Shown: positions 24,418 to 32,031 of the stretch, piece by piece | How the letters are laid out: the number at the start of each line of letters is the position of its first letter | Numbering within the stretch: the stretch's first letter is position 1 | DNA from: CAYYIS01 sp964470965 | GTDB taxonomy: Bacteria; JAAXHH01; JABIQT01 | DNA length: 64,000 nt | Direction: 5' to 3' | Assembly: GCA_964470965.1 (NCBI GenBank) | Contig: CAYYIS010000007.1 | Coordinates: forward strand, 78,386-142,385 | The notes under the pieces: generated by a model | Told to the model about the DNA's origin: nothing | The model's input: the letters and a program-made list of their open reading frames with translations, nothing else | Database searches by the model: none | Translations under genes and position numbers: made by a program

Positions 24418-25911
24418 ATGGCGAACCGCTCACGACCCAACATACTGACTATAATGACCGATCAGCACAGTCCTCACGTCCTCGGCTGCTACGGCAACCC
24501 TCTGGTGCGAACTCCCAACCTGGACCGTTTGGCCTCTACCGGCATGCTGTTTACCAACACCTATTGCGCAGCTCCCCTGTGCGTTCCAAGTCGGATGAGT
24601 TTTATGACTACACGTACACCGAGCGGTAATCGGGTCTGGGACAACCATCATATCCTGTCGTCCGGGATTCCCACTTGGGCCCATGCGCTCGGCGCTGCCG
24701 GCTATGAGACGGCACTGGTGGGACGGATGCATTTTGTGGGGAGTGACCACCGGCACGGGTTCGAACGGCGGCCACTCGGAGAATACAGCGCGTTTCATCC
24801 TGGCGCCGCTAAACGAGGAGGAGATCAGTGGACCAAGTTCCCGGGGGCCACATCGGGACAGAGTCGGGTCGCAGTGGAAATCGCCGGTAAAGGGACGACT
24901 TCGTATCAGTGGTTCGACGAGCAGGTCACGGAGGCTGCCTGCGACTATCTTGCAGAGCAGGCGGAGAAAACGGACGATCGCCCCTTTGCCGCGGTTGTCG
25001 GCTATGTCCTGCCACACTGCCCATTTGTGGCACCGAAGGCCCTGTTCGATTATTATTATGACAGGGTGCCGCTTCCCGTCGTAGAGGAAGGCCAGCCGGA
25101 AACTGTGCGAAGGTATCGGGATCTTCGGGGTATTCTGGTGCCGCCGCTATCTGATGAACGTGTCCGGGTGGCGCTGGCGGCATATTACGCGCTTTGTGAG
25201 TATTCGGATTTGCTGATCGGCCGGGTGCTAGACGCACTGGATCGGCATGGGCTGACAGAGAACACAATGGTCATTTACACCAGCGATCACGGAGAGATGG
25301 CCGGGGAGCACGGTTGCTGGTGGAAAAGCTGTTATTATGAAGGGAGTGCCGGGGTACCTCTCATAGTCCGGCAACCGGGTGTGGTGTCGGAGGGGAGTGT
25401 CTCTGACGCCGTTTGCAATTTAATGGACTTGGGGCCAACAATGATAGATGTCGCAGGTGGCGTCCAGCTGCCGGATACCGACGGCCATTCTTTGGTGCCC
25501 CTGTTGATGCAGGATGCCACGGACCACTGGCTTGATGAAACGTACAGCGAACTGGTAGATTTCAAGTGCGGCGACGGCAATCCTCTGCCTTCCCGAATGA
25601 TCCGCTCCGGCAAGTGGAAATACTGGGAATGTCGAGATTCGGCCAGCCTGCCGCCTGCCCTGTTCGACTTGGAAAACGATCCTGACGAATTGAACGATTT
25701 GGGACAGGACTCCGCACATAGGAAGGTGAGGAGCGAGTTGTCGAAAAAATTGCATCAGGGCTGGGCACCGGATCATGCTTTACGGGAAGCCCTCGAGGCC
25801 CGGGCCAGTCACGACACTATCGCTGCGTGGGGCAAGTCCGTCCAGCCGAAATCTGAGGATCTTCTACTGCCCCCCGATCCGCCGGTGGAAATGGATGTGG
25901 AGCTGATGTAG
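24418..25911 (+). CDS. Type I sulfatase (formylglycine-dependent)
   Basis: This 497-aa protein of the alkaline phosphatase/sulfatase fold begins RPNILTIMTDQHSPH (metal-binding Asp-Gln). It carries the CxPxR signature C55-V-P-S-R (APLCVPSRMSFM), whose cysteine is converted to formylglycine. YTSDHGEMAGEHG supplies further metal ligands, and the C-terminal FDLENDPDELNDLG is typical of the family. It lacks a signal peptide and is probably cytoplasmic, as in choline-sulfatase-like members. It hydrolyses a sulfate ester; the organic part is unknown. The formylglycine-generating enzyme is not in this window. It starts 235 bases after the PhyH gene. Confidence 0.92.
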   Translation: MANRSRPNILTIMTDQHSPHVLGCYGNPLVRTPNLDRLASTGMLFTNTYCAAPLCVPSRMSFMTTRTPSGNRVWDNHHILSSGIPTWAHALGAAGYETALVGRMHFVGSDHRHGFERRPLGEYSAFHPGAAKRGGDQWTKFPGATSGQSRVAVEIAGKGTTSYQWFDEQVTEAACDYLAEQAEKTDDRPFAAVVGYVLPHCPFVAPKALFDYYYDRVPLPVVEEGQPETVRRYRDLRGILVPPLSDERVRVALAAYYALCEYSDLLIGRVLDALDRHGLTENTMVIYTSDHGEMAGEHGCWWKSCYYEGSAGVPLIVRQPGVVSEGSVSDAVCNLMDLGPTMIDVAGGVQLPDTDGHSLVPLLMQDATDHWLDETYSELVDFKCGDGNPLPSRMIRSGKWKYWECRDSASLPPALFDLENDPDELNDLGQDSAHRKVRSELSKKLHQGWAPDHALREALEARASHDTIAAWGKSVQPKSEDLLLPPDPPVEMDVELM

Positions 25912-26767
25912 GGTAGGCCCAATAGTTAAATTTTTACAGAAGAAGGTGCACAACAGAGACTGATCTCAGAAAAGTCACTTATTACCAGCGGGAGTGGATG
26001 GTCCGCATCCCATTTGGACGTGCAGTCTGCGGTTCAGAATCTTCCATCTCAATGTGTCATCGGAGTGTTTTGTTGCCACGATCCGTTAAATATTCAGCAC
26101 AACCCTCCTCCGCCGTGGTCCCCAAACGTCGGGTTCGACATCATAGTACACCGTCCGTGTTTTTCCGTAGGCGGTGCAGTAAGTGGAATGGCCGTCCATG
26201 TATTCACATTTCCAGCATAGACTTAGTGAAGACCAATGTAAAGCGCCTGTCGGCGGTCACGGGAAGGGGTCGATGGGGGGGCTGGAGCGTCCTTTCTCGT
26301 GATATCCGGACGAAAGACAGAGGAATGGATCGGTACACCCGGTCCAAATTTCAATGATTCCGAAATATGTCGAAAAGATACGAGATATGATGTGTCAGTA
26401 GGCTTCTCGCTTGACATTTCGGTAATAATGATTATATTCTTATATGTTGATTGAAGTAGCACGGCATGATTGTTGTGTGGAATTGCGTTGTTTATTCGCC
26501 AGTGGATTGCCTCCCCTCGCCCGTCATCCCATCCGGTTTTAAACTGCGACTCATTCTTTCCGGCCCATGCGCTGCTTGGTCAGTCATCAGACTACATCAC
26601 GGTTTACTGTATCGTTTCGAGGTAAGCGTTTCCAGGCCTCATTACATCGAGAATAGAGCAGGTACGGAACCTAGAACAAGAAAATCATTTAAGGCAAGAG
26701 CGAAGCTGATTTTGACAGAAACACCTTCGGCCTGGAATTTTGTCTGAAATTGTTTGAGAGGTATTTA
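25912..26767. other. Spacer containing the helicase promoter and long leader
   Basis: This 856-base region lies upstream of the DEAD-box helicase. The right part (26411-26767) is a promoter and leader. The left part (25912-26400) has short protein-like frames on both strands without a recognisable family and looks like decayed sequence. Confidence 0.5.
26411..26440 (+). promoter_or_regulatory. Sigma-70 promoter with long leader for the DEAD-box helicase
   Basis: TTGACA (26411-26416) and TATTCT (26435-26440) are separated by 18 bases in an AT-rich patch. Transcription starting near 26447 would leave a leader of about 320 bases before the helicase start at 26768. Long leaders are known on cold-induced csdA/deaD-type helicase mRNAs; here the resemblance is positional only. 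Confidence 0.55.
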
Positions 26768-28111
26768 TTGCAGACGTTTAAAGAACTAGAGCTGAAACCT
26801 GAAATCCTCAGAACTATCAAAGAAAAAGGATACGAAAAACCGATGCAGATCCAGTCCCGGGCGATTCCGGTCGTGCTTGCGGGTAAGGATCTTATCGGGT
26901 GTGCACAGACCGGGACCGGAAAAACGGCCGCGTTCATGTTGCCGATTCTCCATCTCCTGAAAAAAGAAAAAGGGGGGCCTCTCGTCGTGGTATTGGCTCC
27001 CACCCGCGAGTTGGCGATCCAGATTGGTGACGCCACCCGTGGATATGCCGGTCATCTCCCGGTCACTTGTGCAACGGTTTACGGCGGTGTTGATATCCAG
27101 CCGCAGATCAAAGCGCTCAGGAAAGGCGTTGATATTGTGGTTGGTACTCCGGGGCGTATGCTGGATCTGATGCGTCGCAGGTGCTTGACGCTCAAATCGG
27201 TGCGCCACCTTGTACTGGACGAAGCGGACCGTATGCTGGATATGGGCTTTATGAAGGACGTGGAGCAGATCATTCTCGCCACGCCGAAACAACGGCAGAC
27301 GATGCTGTTTTCCGCGACGATGCCTCCGGAAGTCCGTCGCCTGGCAAGCAAATACATGAAGGATGTGGAGGAGATCAATGTTGCTCCACCAGCGACTATG
27401 GCCTCCGGTATCACACACAGAATTTATCCGGTCCCACAAACTTTGAAGAAGCAGCTCCTGGTGGGGCTGCTACGGGATGAGCCGGTCGATTCCGCATTGA
27501 TCTTTACACGGACCCGGCGCAGCGCGGATAATCTGGTAAGATACCTGATCCGAAAAAGCGTATCCGTGACCCATATTCATTCGGACCGCACCCAGCATCA
27601 GCGGCAGCAAGCGCTGAAAGGTTTCCGTTCCGGGACATTCAAGGTCATGGTTGCCACGGATATCGCGGCACGAGGCCTCGATATTCCCAGCGTGTCCCAT
27701 GTGTTCAATTACAATATACCGGATTGTATCGACGATTATGTGCACCGGGCAGGACGCACGGCACGCGCGGAGGGGACCGGGTTCGCCTGTTGTCTCATGG
27801 CTCCTGAAGAGATCGACCTTTACAATGCTCTGGAAAACAGATTTGGCCGGGACATGCTGAACTGGACATCTCATCCCGGATTTGACTACCTCAACGAGCC
27901 GGCGGAATCGTCCGCCAAACGTTACCAATCTTCCAACCGCCAGAAATTCCAGGACACCAATAGGTCCCGTAAGGGAGTGGGCGGCCGCTATGAGGACGCA
28001 ATGGCCCGTACGGCGTCACCGTCCGCTGTGGAGCAGACAGCAAGTGCGCCTGCGCCTGCGGTGCGTCCTTTTGGACGTTCACGTTCGTCCAGGGCACGGC
28101 GGATCGGGTAA
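26768..28111 (+). CDS. DEAD-box ATP-dependent RNA helicase (RhlE/DeaD-like)
   Basis: This 447-aa RNA helicase shows all core motifs: Q motif (GYEKPMQIQSR, Gln29), motif I AQTGTGKT, Ia PTRELA, Ib TPGR, II DEAD, III SAT, and the second-domain motifs TRTRR, ATDIAARGLD and HRAGRTAR. A basic, disordered tail rich in Arg and Ser ends the protein. Start choice: a TTG at 26768 lies six bases after GAGAGG, whereas the TTG at 26750 has no ribosome site. It is an intact paralogue of the damaged helicase gene at 62478-63802. It probably remodels rRNA or mRNA, especially in the cold. Confidence 0.93.
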   Translation: MQTFKELELKPEILRTIKEKGYEKPMQIQSRAIPVVLAGKDLIGCAQTGTGKTAAFMLPILHLLKKEKGGPLVVVLAPTRELAIQIGDATRGYAGHLPVTCATVYGGVDIQPQIKALRKGVDIVVGTPGRMLDLMRRRCLTLKSVRHLVLDEADRMLDMGFMKDVEQIILATPKQRQTMLFSATMPPEVRRLASKYMKDVEEINVAPPATMASGITHRIYPVPQTLKKQLLVGLLRDEPVDSALIFTRTRRSADNLVRYLIRKSVSVTHIHSDRTQHQRQQALKGFRSGTFKVMVATDIAARGLDIPSVSHVFNYNIPDCIDDYVHRAGRTARAEGTGFACCLMAPEEIDLYNALENRFGRDMLNWTSHPGFDYLNEPAESSAKRYQSSNRQKFQDTNRSRKGVGGRYEDAMARTASPSAVEQTASAPAPAVRPFGRSRSSRARRIG

Positions 28112-28131
28112 AACCTGGAGGCGTTGATCAC

Positions 28132-28165
28132 GTTACCCAGTTTCGGATTTCTGGAGCTGGGTAAC
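28132..28165. repeat. 9-bp perfect stem-loop between helicase and small acidic gene
   Basis: GTTACCCAG (28132-28140) pairs with CTGGGTAAC (28157-28165) around a 16-base loop, 20 bases after the helicase stop. There is no T run. It may stabilise or process the mRNA, or partly attenuate the downstream gene. Confidence 0.55.
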
Positions 28166-28192
28166 TAGCATTGCCTCATCAAGGAGAATGTT

Positions 28193-28558
28193 GTGAACAA
28201 CAAAGAATTCGAACAGATGGTAAAAGACGCCTCCCCCCAGGATCTGAGCGATGACGATCTCAATTGTTCAATTGAGTTCTACAGGTATCAGAACAGGATG
28301 GAACGTCGGTATCTGGGCGAATGCATGCAGTTGGCGAGCAGGTTCAAAAAGTACCGGATAGAAGTTACGAAGAGTTTAGAGCTAGCGATGGCTGCTGAGG
28401 CCGAGGAAGAAGATGCGGAAGTAGAAGNNNNNNNNNNNNNNNNNNNNNNNNNNNNNNNNNNNNNNNNNNNNNNNNNNNNNNNNNNNNNNNNNNNNNNNNN
28501 NNNNNNNNNNNNNNNNNNNNNNNNNNNAGAAGATGCGGAAGTAGAAGGTGTTGAATAG
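28193..28558 (+). CDS. Small protein with acidic repeat tail, interrupted by an assembly gap
   Basis: A GTG start behind AAGGAG opens a frame whose first 70 residues are helical and charged, with no recognised family. They lead into an acidic stretch (AEAEEEDAEVE). The run of 100 Ns then interrupts it, and the same EDAEVE unit resumes before the stop at 28558. The 18-base unit seen on both sides (about GAAGATGCGGAAGTAGAA) indicates a tandem acidic repeat that the assembler could not span, so copy number and true length are unknown. The gene follows the helicase by 81 bases and may be cotranscribed with it. Confidence 0.6.
   Translation: MNNKEFEQMVKDASPQDLSDDDLNCSIEFYRYQNRMERRYLGECMQLASRFKKYRIEVTKSLELAMAAEAEEEDAEVEXXXXXXXXXXXXXXXXXXXXXXXXXXXXXXXXXXEDAEVEGVE
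28428..28527. other. Assembly gap of exactly 100 N
   Basis: One hundred undetermined bases, the customary placeholder for a gap of unknown size, are flanked on both sides by the same acidic-repeat coding unit. The real distance cannot be read. Confidence 1.
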
Positions 28559-28702
28559 GGGTCACCCAGTCACATTAAATCACAGTCAGCCCTCGCTTTA
28601 ATCCTTCTACAGCTGTTCCTTAACGGCTCCTCTATGCCCGCCTTGTTGACATTGAAACGGCCGGGCATAAAGGAATGCCGCAGGTTGCTCCCCTCCCCCC
28701 GG

Positions 28703-29761
28703 TCATATTTGCACGAATTTCAGGCATACAGCTGTAGGCACCTCCGCGATGCTTACCTCGATCAACGCGCCCGTGTCGTGATTGATCCGGAATGTGGTCA
28801 CAGTGTCGGTGCTCTGGTTGGCCACCAGTAGGAACGTACCCGTGGGATCGATGCCGAAATTCCGGGGATTTGCACCTCGGGTCGGCTCGAAACCGATGGG
28901 AGTGAGCAATCCAGTGCCCTGATCGACAGAGAACATGGCCAGACTGTCGTGTCCGCGGTTAGAGCCGTACAGGAACTTGCCGTCCGGTGTGATGTGAATG
29001 TCCGCTGTGCCGCTGGCACCGTCGAAGTCGATCGGTAGGGTGTTGACCATCTGGATTTCATTCATTGCTCCCTGATCTGCATCGTAGGTAAACACCGTGA
29101 CGGTATTGCCCATCTCGTTGATAACATAGGCGTATTTAACAGTCGGATGAAACGTCAGATGCCGTGGCCCGGAGCCGGCCCTGACCTGAGCATACGGCGG
29201 ATCGTTGGGCGTCAACTTACCCTGGTCCGGGTCCAGCCGGTATATCATCACCCGATCCATTCCCAGATCCGGGACGAAGGCATAGTTGTTGGCCGGATCG
29301 GTGATGATCATATGTGCGTGAGGTCCTTCCTGACGCGCCGGATCGACGCTGGACCCCTCATGTTGTATGAACGTAGTATCTTCCCCGATACTCCCGTCTT
29401 CCTGGACCGGAAACACGGTGACTGTGCCGGAGCCGTAGTTAGCCACGAGCACACATTGCGAGGAGGCATCCACATAGATGGAACATGGCAGCCCGCCCCG
29501 TGAAGGCCGCTGGTTCAGCCTCGTCAATGTACCGGTAGCCTGATCGACTGCAAAGGCAGTGACAGCGCCTTCACCGTTTTCGTTGACCGCGTAGAGGTAG
29601 TCATTCTGCGAAGAAAGCGCAAGGAATGAAGGGTTTTCCACGCCGGCGATATGGCTTTCGTAGGTGAGTGCTCCGGATACCATATCCAGGCGATAGGCAT
29701 AAATTCCCTCGCTCGAACCACCGGTGTAGGTGCCGACATAAACACGTATAGAATCAGACAT
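28703..29761 (-). CDS. Lactonase-family seven-bladed beta-propeller (6-phosphogluconolactonase YbhE type)
   Basis: This 352-aa protein begins IRVYVGTYTGGSSEGIYAYRLD and repeats propeller blades of the lactonase family, with conserved pieces VENPSFLALS, GLPCSIYVD, QEGPHAHMIITDP, GSGPRHLTFHP and GANPRNFGIDPTG. E. coli YbhE hydrolyses 6-phosphogluconolactone; environmental relatives act on other sugar lactones. No glucose-6-phosphate dehydrogenase is adjacent, so the exact lactone is open, but it would fit downstream of sugar dehydrogenases such as those at 20449-22527. The ATG follows AAGGAG. Confidence 0.88.
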   Translation of the reverse strand: MSDSIRVYVGTYTGGSSEGIYAYRLDMVSGALTYESHIAGVENPSFLALSSQNDYLYAVNENGEGAVTAFAVDQATGTLTRLNQRPSRGGLPCSIYVDASSQCVLVANYGSGTVTVFPVQEDGSIGEDTTFIQHEGSSVDPARQEGPHAHMIITDPANNYAFVPDLGMDRVMIYRLDPDQGKLTPNDPPYAQVRAGSGPRHLTFHPTVKYAYVINEMGNTVTVFTYDADQGAMNEIQMVNTLPIDFDGASGTADIHITPDGKFLYGSNRGHDSLAMFSVDQGTGLLTPIGFEPTRGANPRNFGIDPTGTFLLVANQSTDTVTTFRINHDTGALIEVSIAEVPTAVCLKFVQI

Positions 29762-29782
29762 AAGACAGAATTCTCCTTAATG

Positions 29783-30091
29783 TTAGTCGAAATGTACCGC
29801 GTAGGTCTGGACCGCGATCTTGTTGTCTTTAATGAAACATGTCTCTGTGCCAAGCGGTGCCGATGCCCCGGACTGCCAGACCGTCTTCCCGGAGTTGGCG
29901 GACCATTTCAAAGTCATCCATGAATCCCTCAGGTGCATTGGCTGTGCCGCTTCAAAGAAAACCCGAATATCGGACGGATCACCGGACTCTACGGCATACA
30001 CGTGATGATCCAGCGCAGTTTCGGTATGTGATGTGGATCTGATGACCTCCTGAAAGACTAAGGATATTTGTAAACAGATAGACAAGAGCAA
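29783..30091 (-). CDS. Hypothetical small protein, coupled to the BtpA/SgcQ-like gene
   Basis: This 102-codon frame begins at a TTG only two bases after the stop of the BtpA/SgcQ-like gene. An internal AGGAGG (about 30046) is followed by no standard start, so the true beginning is uncertain. The C-terminal 80 residues look protein-like (LDHHVYAVESGDPSDIRVFFEAA) but match no family I recognise. There is no signal peptide or membrane segment in the confident part. It may be a genuine small partner or a truncated remnant of a larger gene. Confidence 0.4.
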   Translation of the reverse strand: MLLSICLQISLVFQEVIRSTSHTETALDHHVYAVESGDPSDIRVFFEAAQPMHLRDSWMTLKWSANSGKTVWQSGASAPLGTETCFIKDNKIAVQTYAVHFD

Positions 30092-30092
30092 A

Positions 30093-30896
30093 TCATCCTA
30101 CATCCTGGCGCAGTGTGTCGAAGACATCCATGAATGAATTAAGTCGCCCAGGGTCAAGCCGTTCACGGAATTGCCCGTCGCGCCTAAAGGACGAGCCAAC
30201 AATAAATCCATCTGCCAGCGGAAAATACGTCGCCAGGTTTCCCGGCGTCATACCGGAACCTACAACGATCGGAAGCGAGGTAGCCGTGCGTACTCGCTTC
30301 ATTTCTTCAAGATCCGGCGCCTCGGTGGTGCGCGGCCCCGTGATTACGATACCGTCCGCAAGGAAGAATTCGGCCTGCCGGACCTCATCCACGATGTCCA
30401 GGTCACCGGTGAGCGCGTGGGAGCAGTGTTTTTTCTTCACATCTGCGAAGAACTTCACCCCGCTGTAGCCCAATGTCTGTTTCTGCCGGTGTAATTGGCC
30501 AGCGCATCCTTCGATGATACCGGCGCTGCCCACATGCCCGAATACATACCCTTCCACCCTAACGAAATCAAGTTCTGTTCGCCCCGCGATCTCCAGGGCC
30601 GTCATATTTGCCCCCTCGAGCATCTGAATGCCCACCGGTCCGCCGAAACCCCTCCGCACTTCTCCAGCAATCTGTGTCATCAGGGACACCGACTCATCCG
30701 GTAATGGAGGTTTGATATACGGCAGATCATGACTATTTTCCAGTACCAGGCAGTCCACGCCTGCCCCTTTATAATGCCTCAGGTCATCAAGTACCTGTGC
30801 CATGATGGCTTCGTCATCCCCCGAATACAGCGGGGCCCCTGGCAGAGGAGCCACAGCGATCATTGCGGCGAGGAATTTAGATGGAATCTGTTTCAT
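30093..30896 (-). CDS. BtpA/SgcQ-family TIM-barrel protein
   Basis: This 267-aa protein belongs to the BtpA/SgcQ family, recognised from AVAPLPGAPLYSG at the N-terminus, GVDCLVLENSHDLPY, FVRVEGYVFGHVGSAGIIEG, and the phosphate-site-like ends IVVGSGMTPGNL and GFIVGSSFRRDG. The fold resembles phosphate-binding TIM barrels. BtpA was linked to photosystem I stability in cyanobacteria, but homologues like SgcQ lie in sugar gene sets of non-photosynthetic bacteria, so a sugar-phosphate or nucleoside-related role is more likely here. A small gene follows directly downstream. Confidence 0.82.
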   Translation of the reverse strand: MKQIPSKFLAAMIAVAPLPGAPLYSGDDEAIMAQVLDDLRHYKGAGVDCLVLENSHDLPYIKPPLPDESVSLMTQIAGEVRRGFGGPVGIQMLEGANMTALEIAGRTELDFVRVEGYVFGHVGSAGIIEGCAGQLHRQKQTLGYSGVKFFADVKKKHCSHALTGDLDIVDEVRQAEFFLADGIVITGPRTTEAPDLEEMKRVRTATSLPIVVGSGMTPGNLATYFPLADGFIVGSSFRRDGQFRERLDPGRLNSFMDVFDTLRQDVG

Positions 30897-31053
30897 CGAT
30901 TGGTGTAGGCCGCTTCCATTGGTTTAGATCGCGCTTGCCTTTCCTTAGTTTATCGGCACTATATCGCAGTCTGTTATGATAACGCTGATGGCATACCGGG
31001 TGTAGTCGCAAGTTCATCGGTATACTCTCATTTCAATGAATTAGGGAATCAAT

Positions 31054-31806
31054 CTATACGGCCCAGTATTTCCATAGGTTTTCAGGAATCTCATAGCGGA
31101 ATTCCGGCTCTTCCGAACGCACGTGGCTGAAGCGGACTACCACAGCGAAACGGGGACAGCGACGCGCATTAGGAGAACCTGTGTGGCACATATACGAATG
31201 CCACAGCAGAGTGTCTCCGGCACGGGCGGTGAACTCCCTCGGTTGGCGCGGCGCCCGCCGGGTGAATTCACCACCGATACCCAGGTCCCGAAAAGTACCG
31301 TCTACCTGCTCCTGATATTTACGGAAATAGGCGTGTGTGGACTTATGGCTTTCCGGCCAGTAGACGAACGAACCACCGCGCGGTTCCACATCGTACAGGT
31401 AGGTAGTCGCACCTACCATGAACGGCGCCCAGCCGCCAGGCGGTGGATAGCCATCGATGTGGCCGCTGCTCGGCATCTCCCACGGCTGCTCGGGATAGGG
31501 CCATTTGATTATGGGCGCACCGCCGCCGCCGTGGTCATCGGGCCCTCGGCCGAACTGGCCGCCGCCCAGCTGATCCACGACCTCGAGCAATGGTGGAAAA
31601 TGCGCCGGTTCGGTTGCGCCTTTGAATGTAAAGCCGTTCAGCGCATGCGGTATCGGTGGCCTGGTATTCATCGTCTCAAGCGTCGTCCCTACCGTATCCC
31701 AGATCTGGGAACGCCAGTCCTCCTGCGTCGCTTCATCGACAAAATTACCCAGGCGGAGATAGCCATTTTTCTTAAAGAAAACAATTTGTTCTTCGTTGAG
31801 AATCAT
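31054..31806 (-). CDS. PhyH-type Fe(II)/2-oxoglutarate oxygenase
   Basis: This 250-aa oxygenase has H116-x-D118 in SSGHIDGYPPPGG, the distal histidine region LLWHSYMCHTGSPN (around residue 210) and a following arginine-rich segment (RCPRFAVVVRF). The N-terminus ILNEEQIVFFKKNGYLRLGNF is the typical PhyH opening. The strongly aromatic, glycine-rich loop after residue 80 probably shapes the substrate pocket. It has no close partner gene. Substrate is unknown. Confidence 0.84.
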   Translation of the reverse strand: MILNEEQIVFFKKNGYLRLGNFVDEATQEDWRSQIWDTVGTTLETMNTRPPIPHALNGFTFKGATEPAHFPPLLEVVDQLGGGQFGRGPDDHGGGGAPIIKWPYPEQPWEMPSSGHIDGYPPPGGWAPFMVGATTYLYDVEPRGGSFVYWPESHKSTHAYFRKYQEQVDGTFRDLGIGGEFTRRAPRQPREFTARAGDTLLWHSYMCHTGSPNARRCPRFAVVVRFSHVRSEEPEFRYEIPENLWKYWAV

Positions 31807-32031
31807 ACTAGGTCCTGTGAATTGATATTTTGGCGTGCGACCATCTTTCAGTATGAATCACCCTGCGTGCTCGTTTTTATTATTCGCATGATATTCCAGA
31901 AGCATGCCTTCCGGCGCCCACGGACAATGAATGGATTGTTGGTTCCTGTCAGTCGGTCCGGTAGGGGGCAATGATCTCATCGCGATCAGAGGACACCGGA
32001 ACAGTATGATCCAGAACGTGCCCACGCTGTT

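Noticed and set aside
25998..26357. 119-codon frame upstream of the helicase
   Set aside because: Basic, low-complexity product without family resemblance; minus-strand fragments look equally protein-like, so no call is made.
28428..28527. Possibility that the N run hides a mobile element
   Set aside because: Identical repeat units on both flanks point to an unresolved tandem repeat; no inverted ends or transposase fragments are visible.
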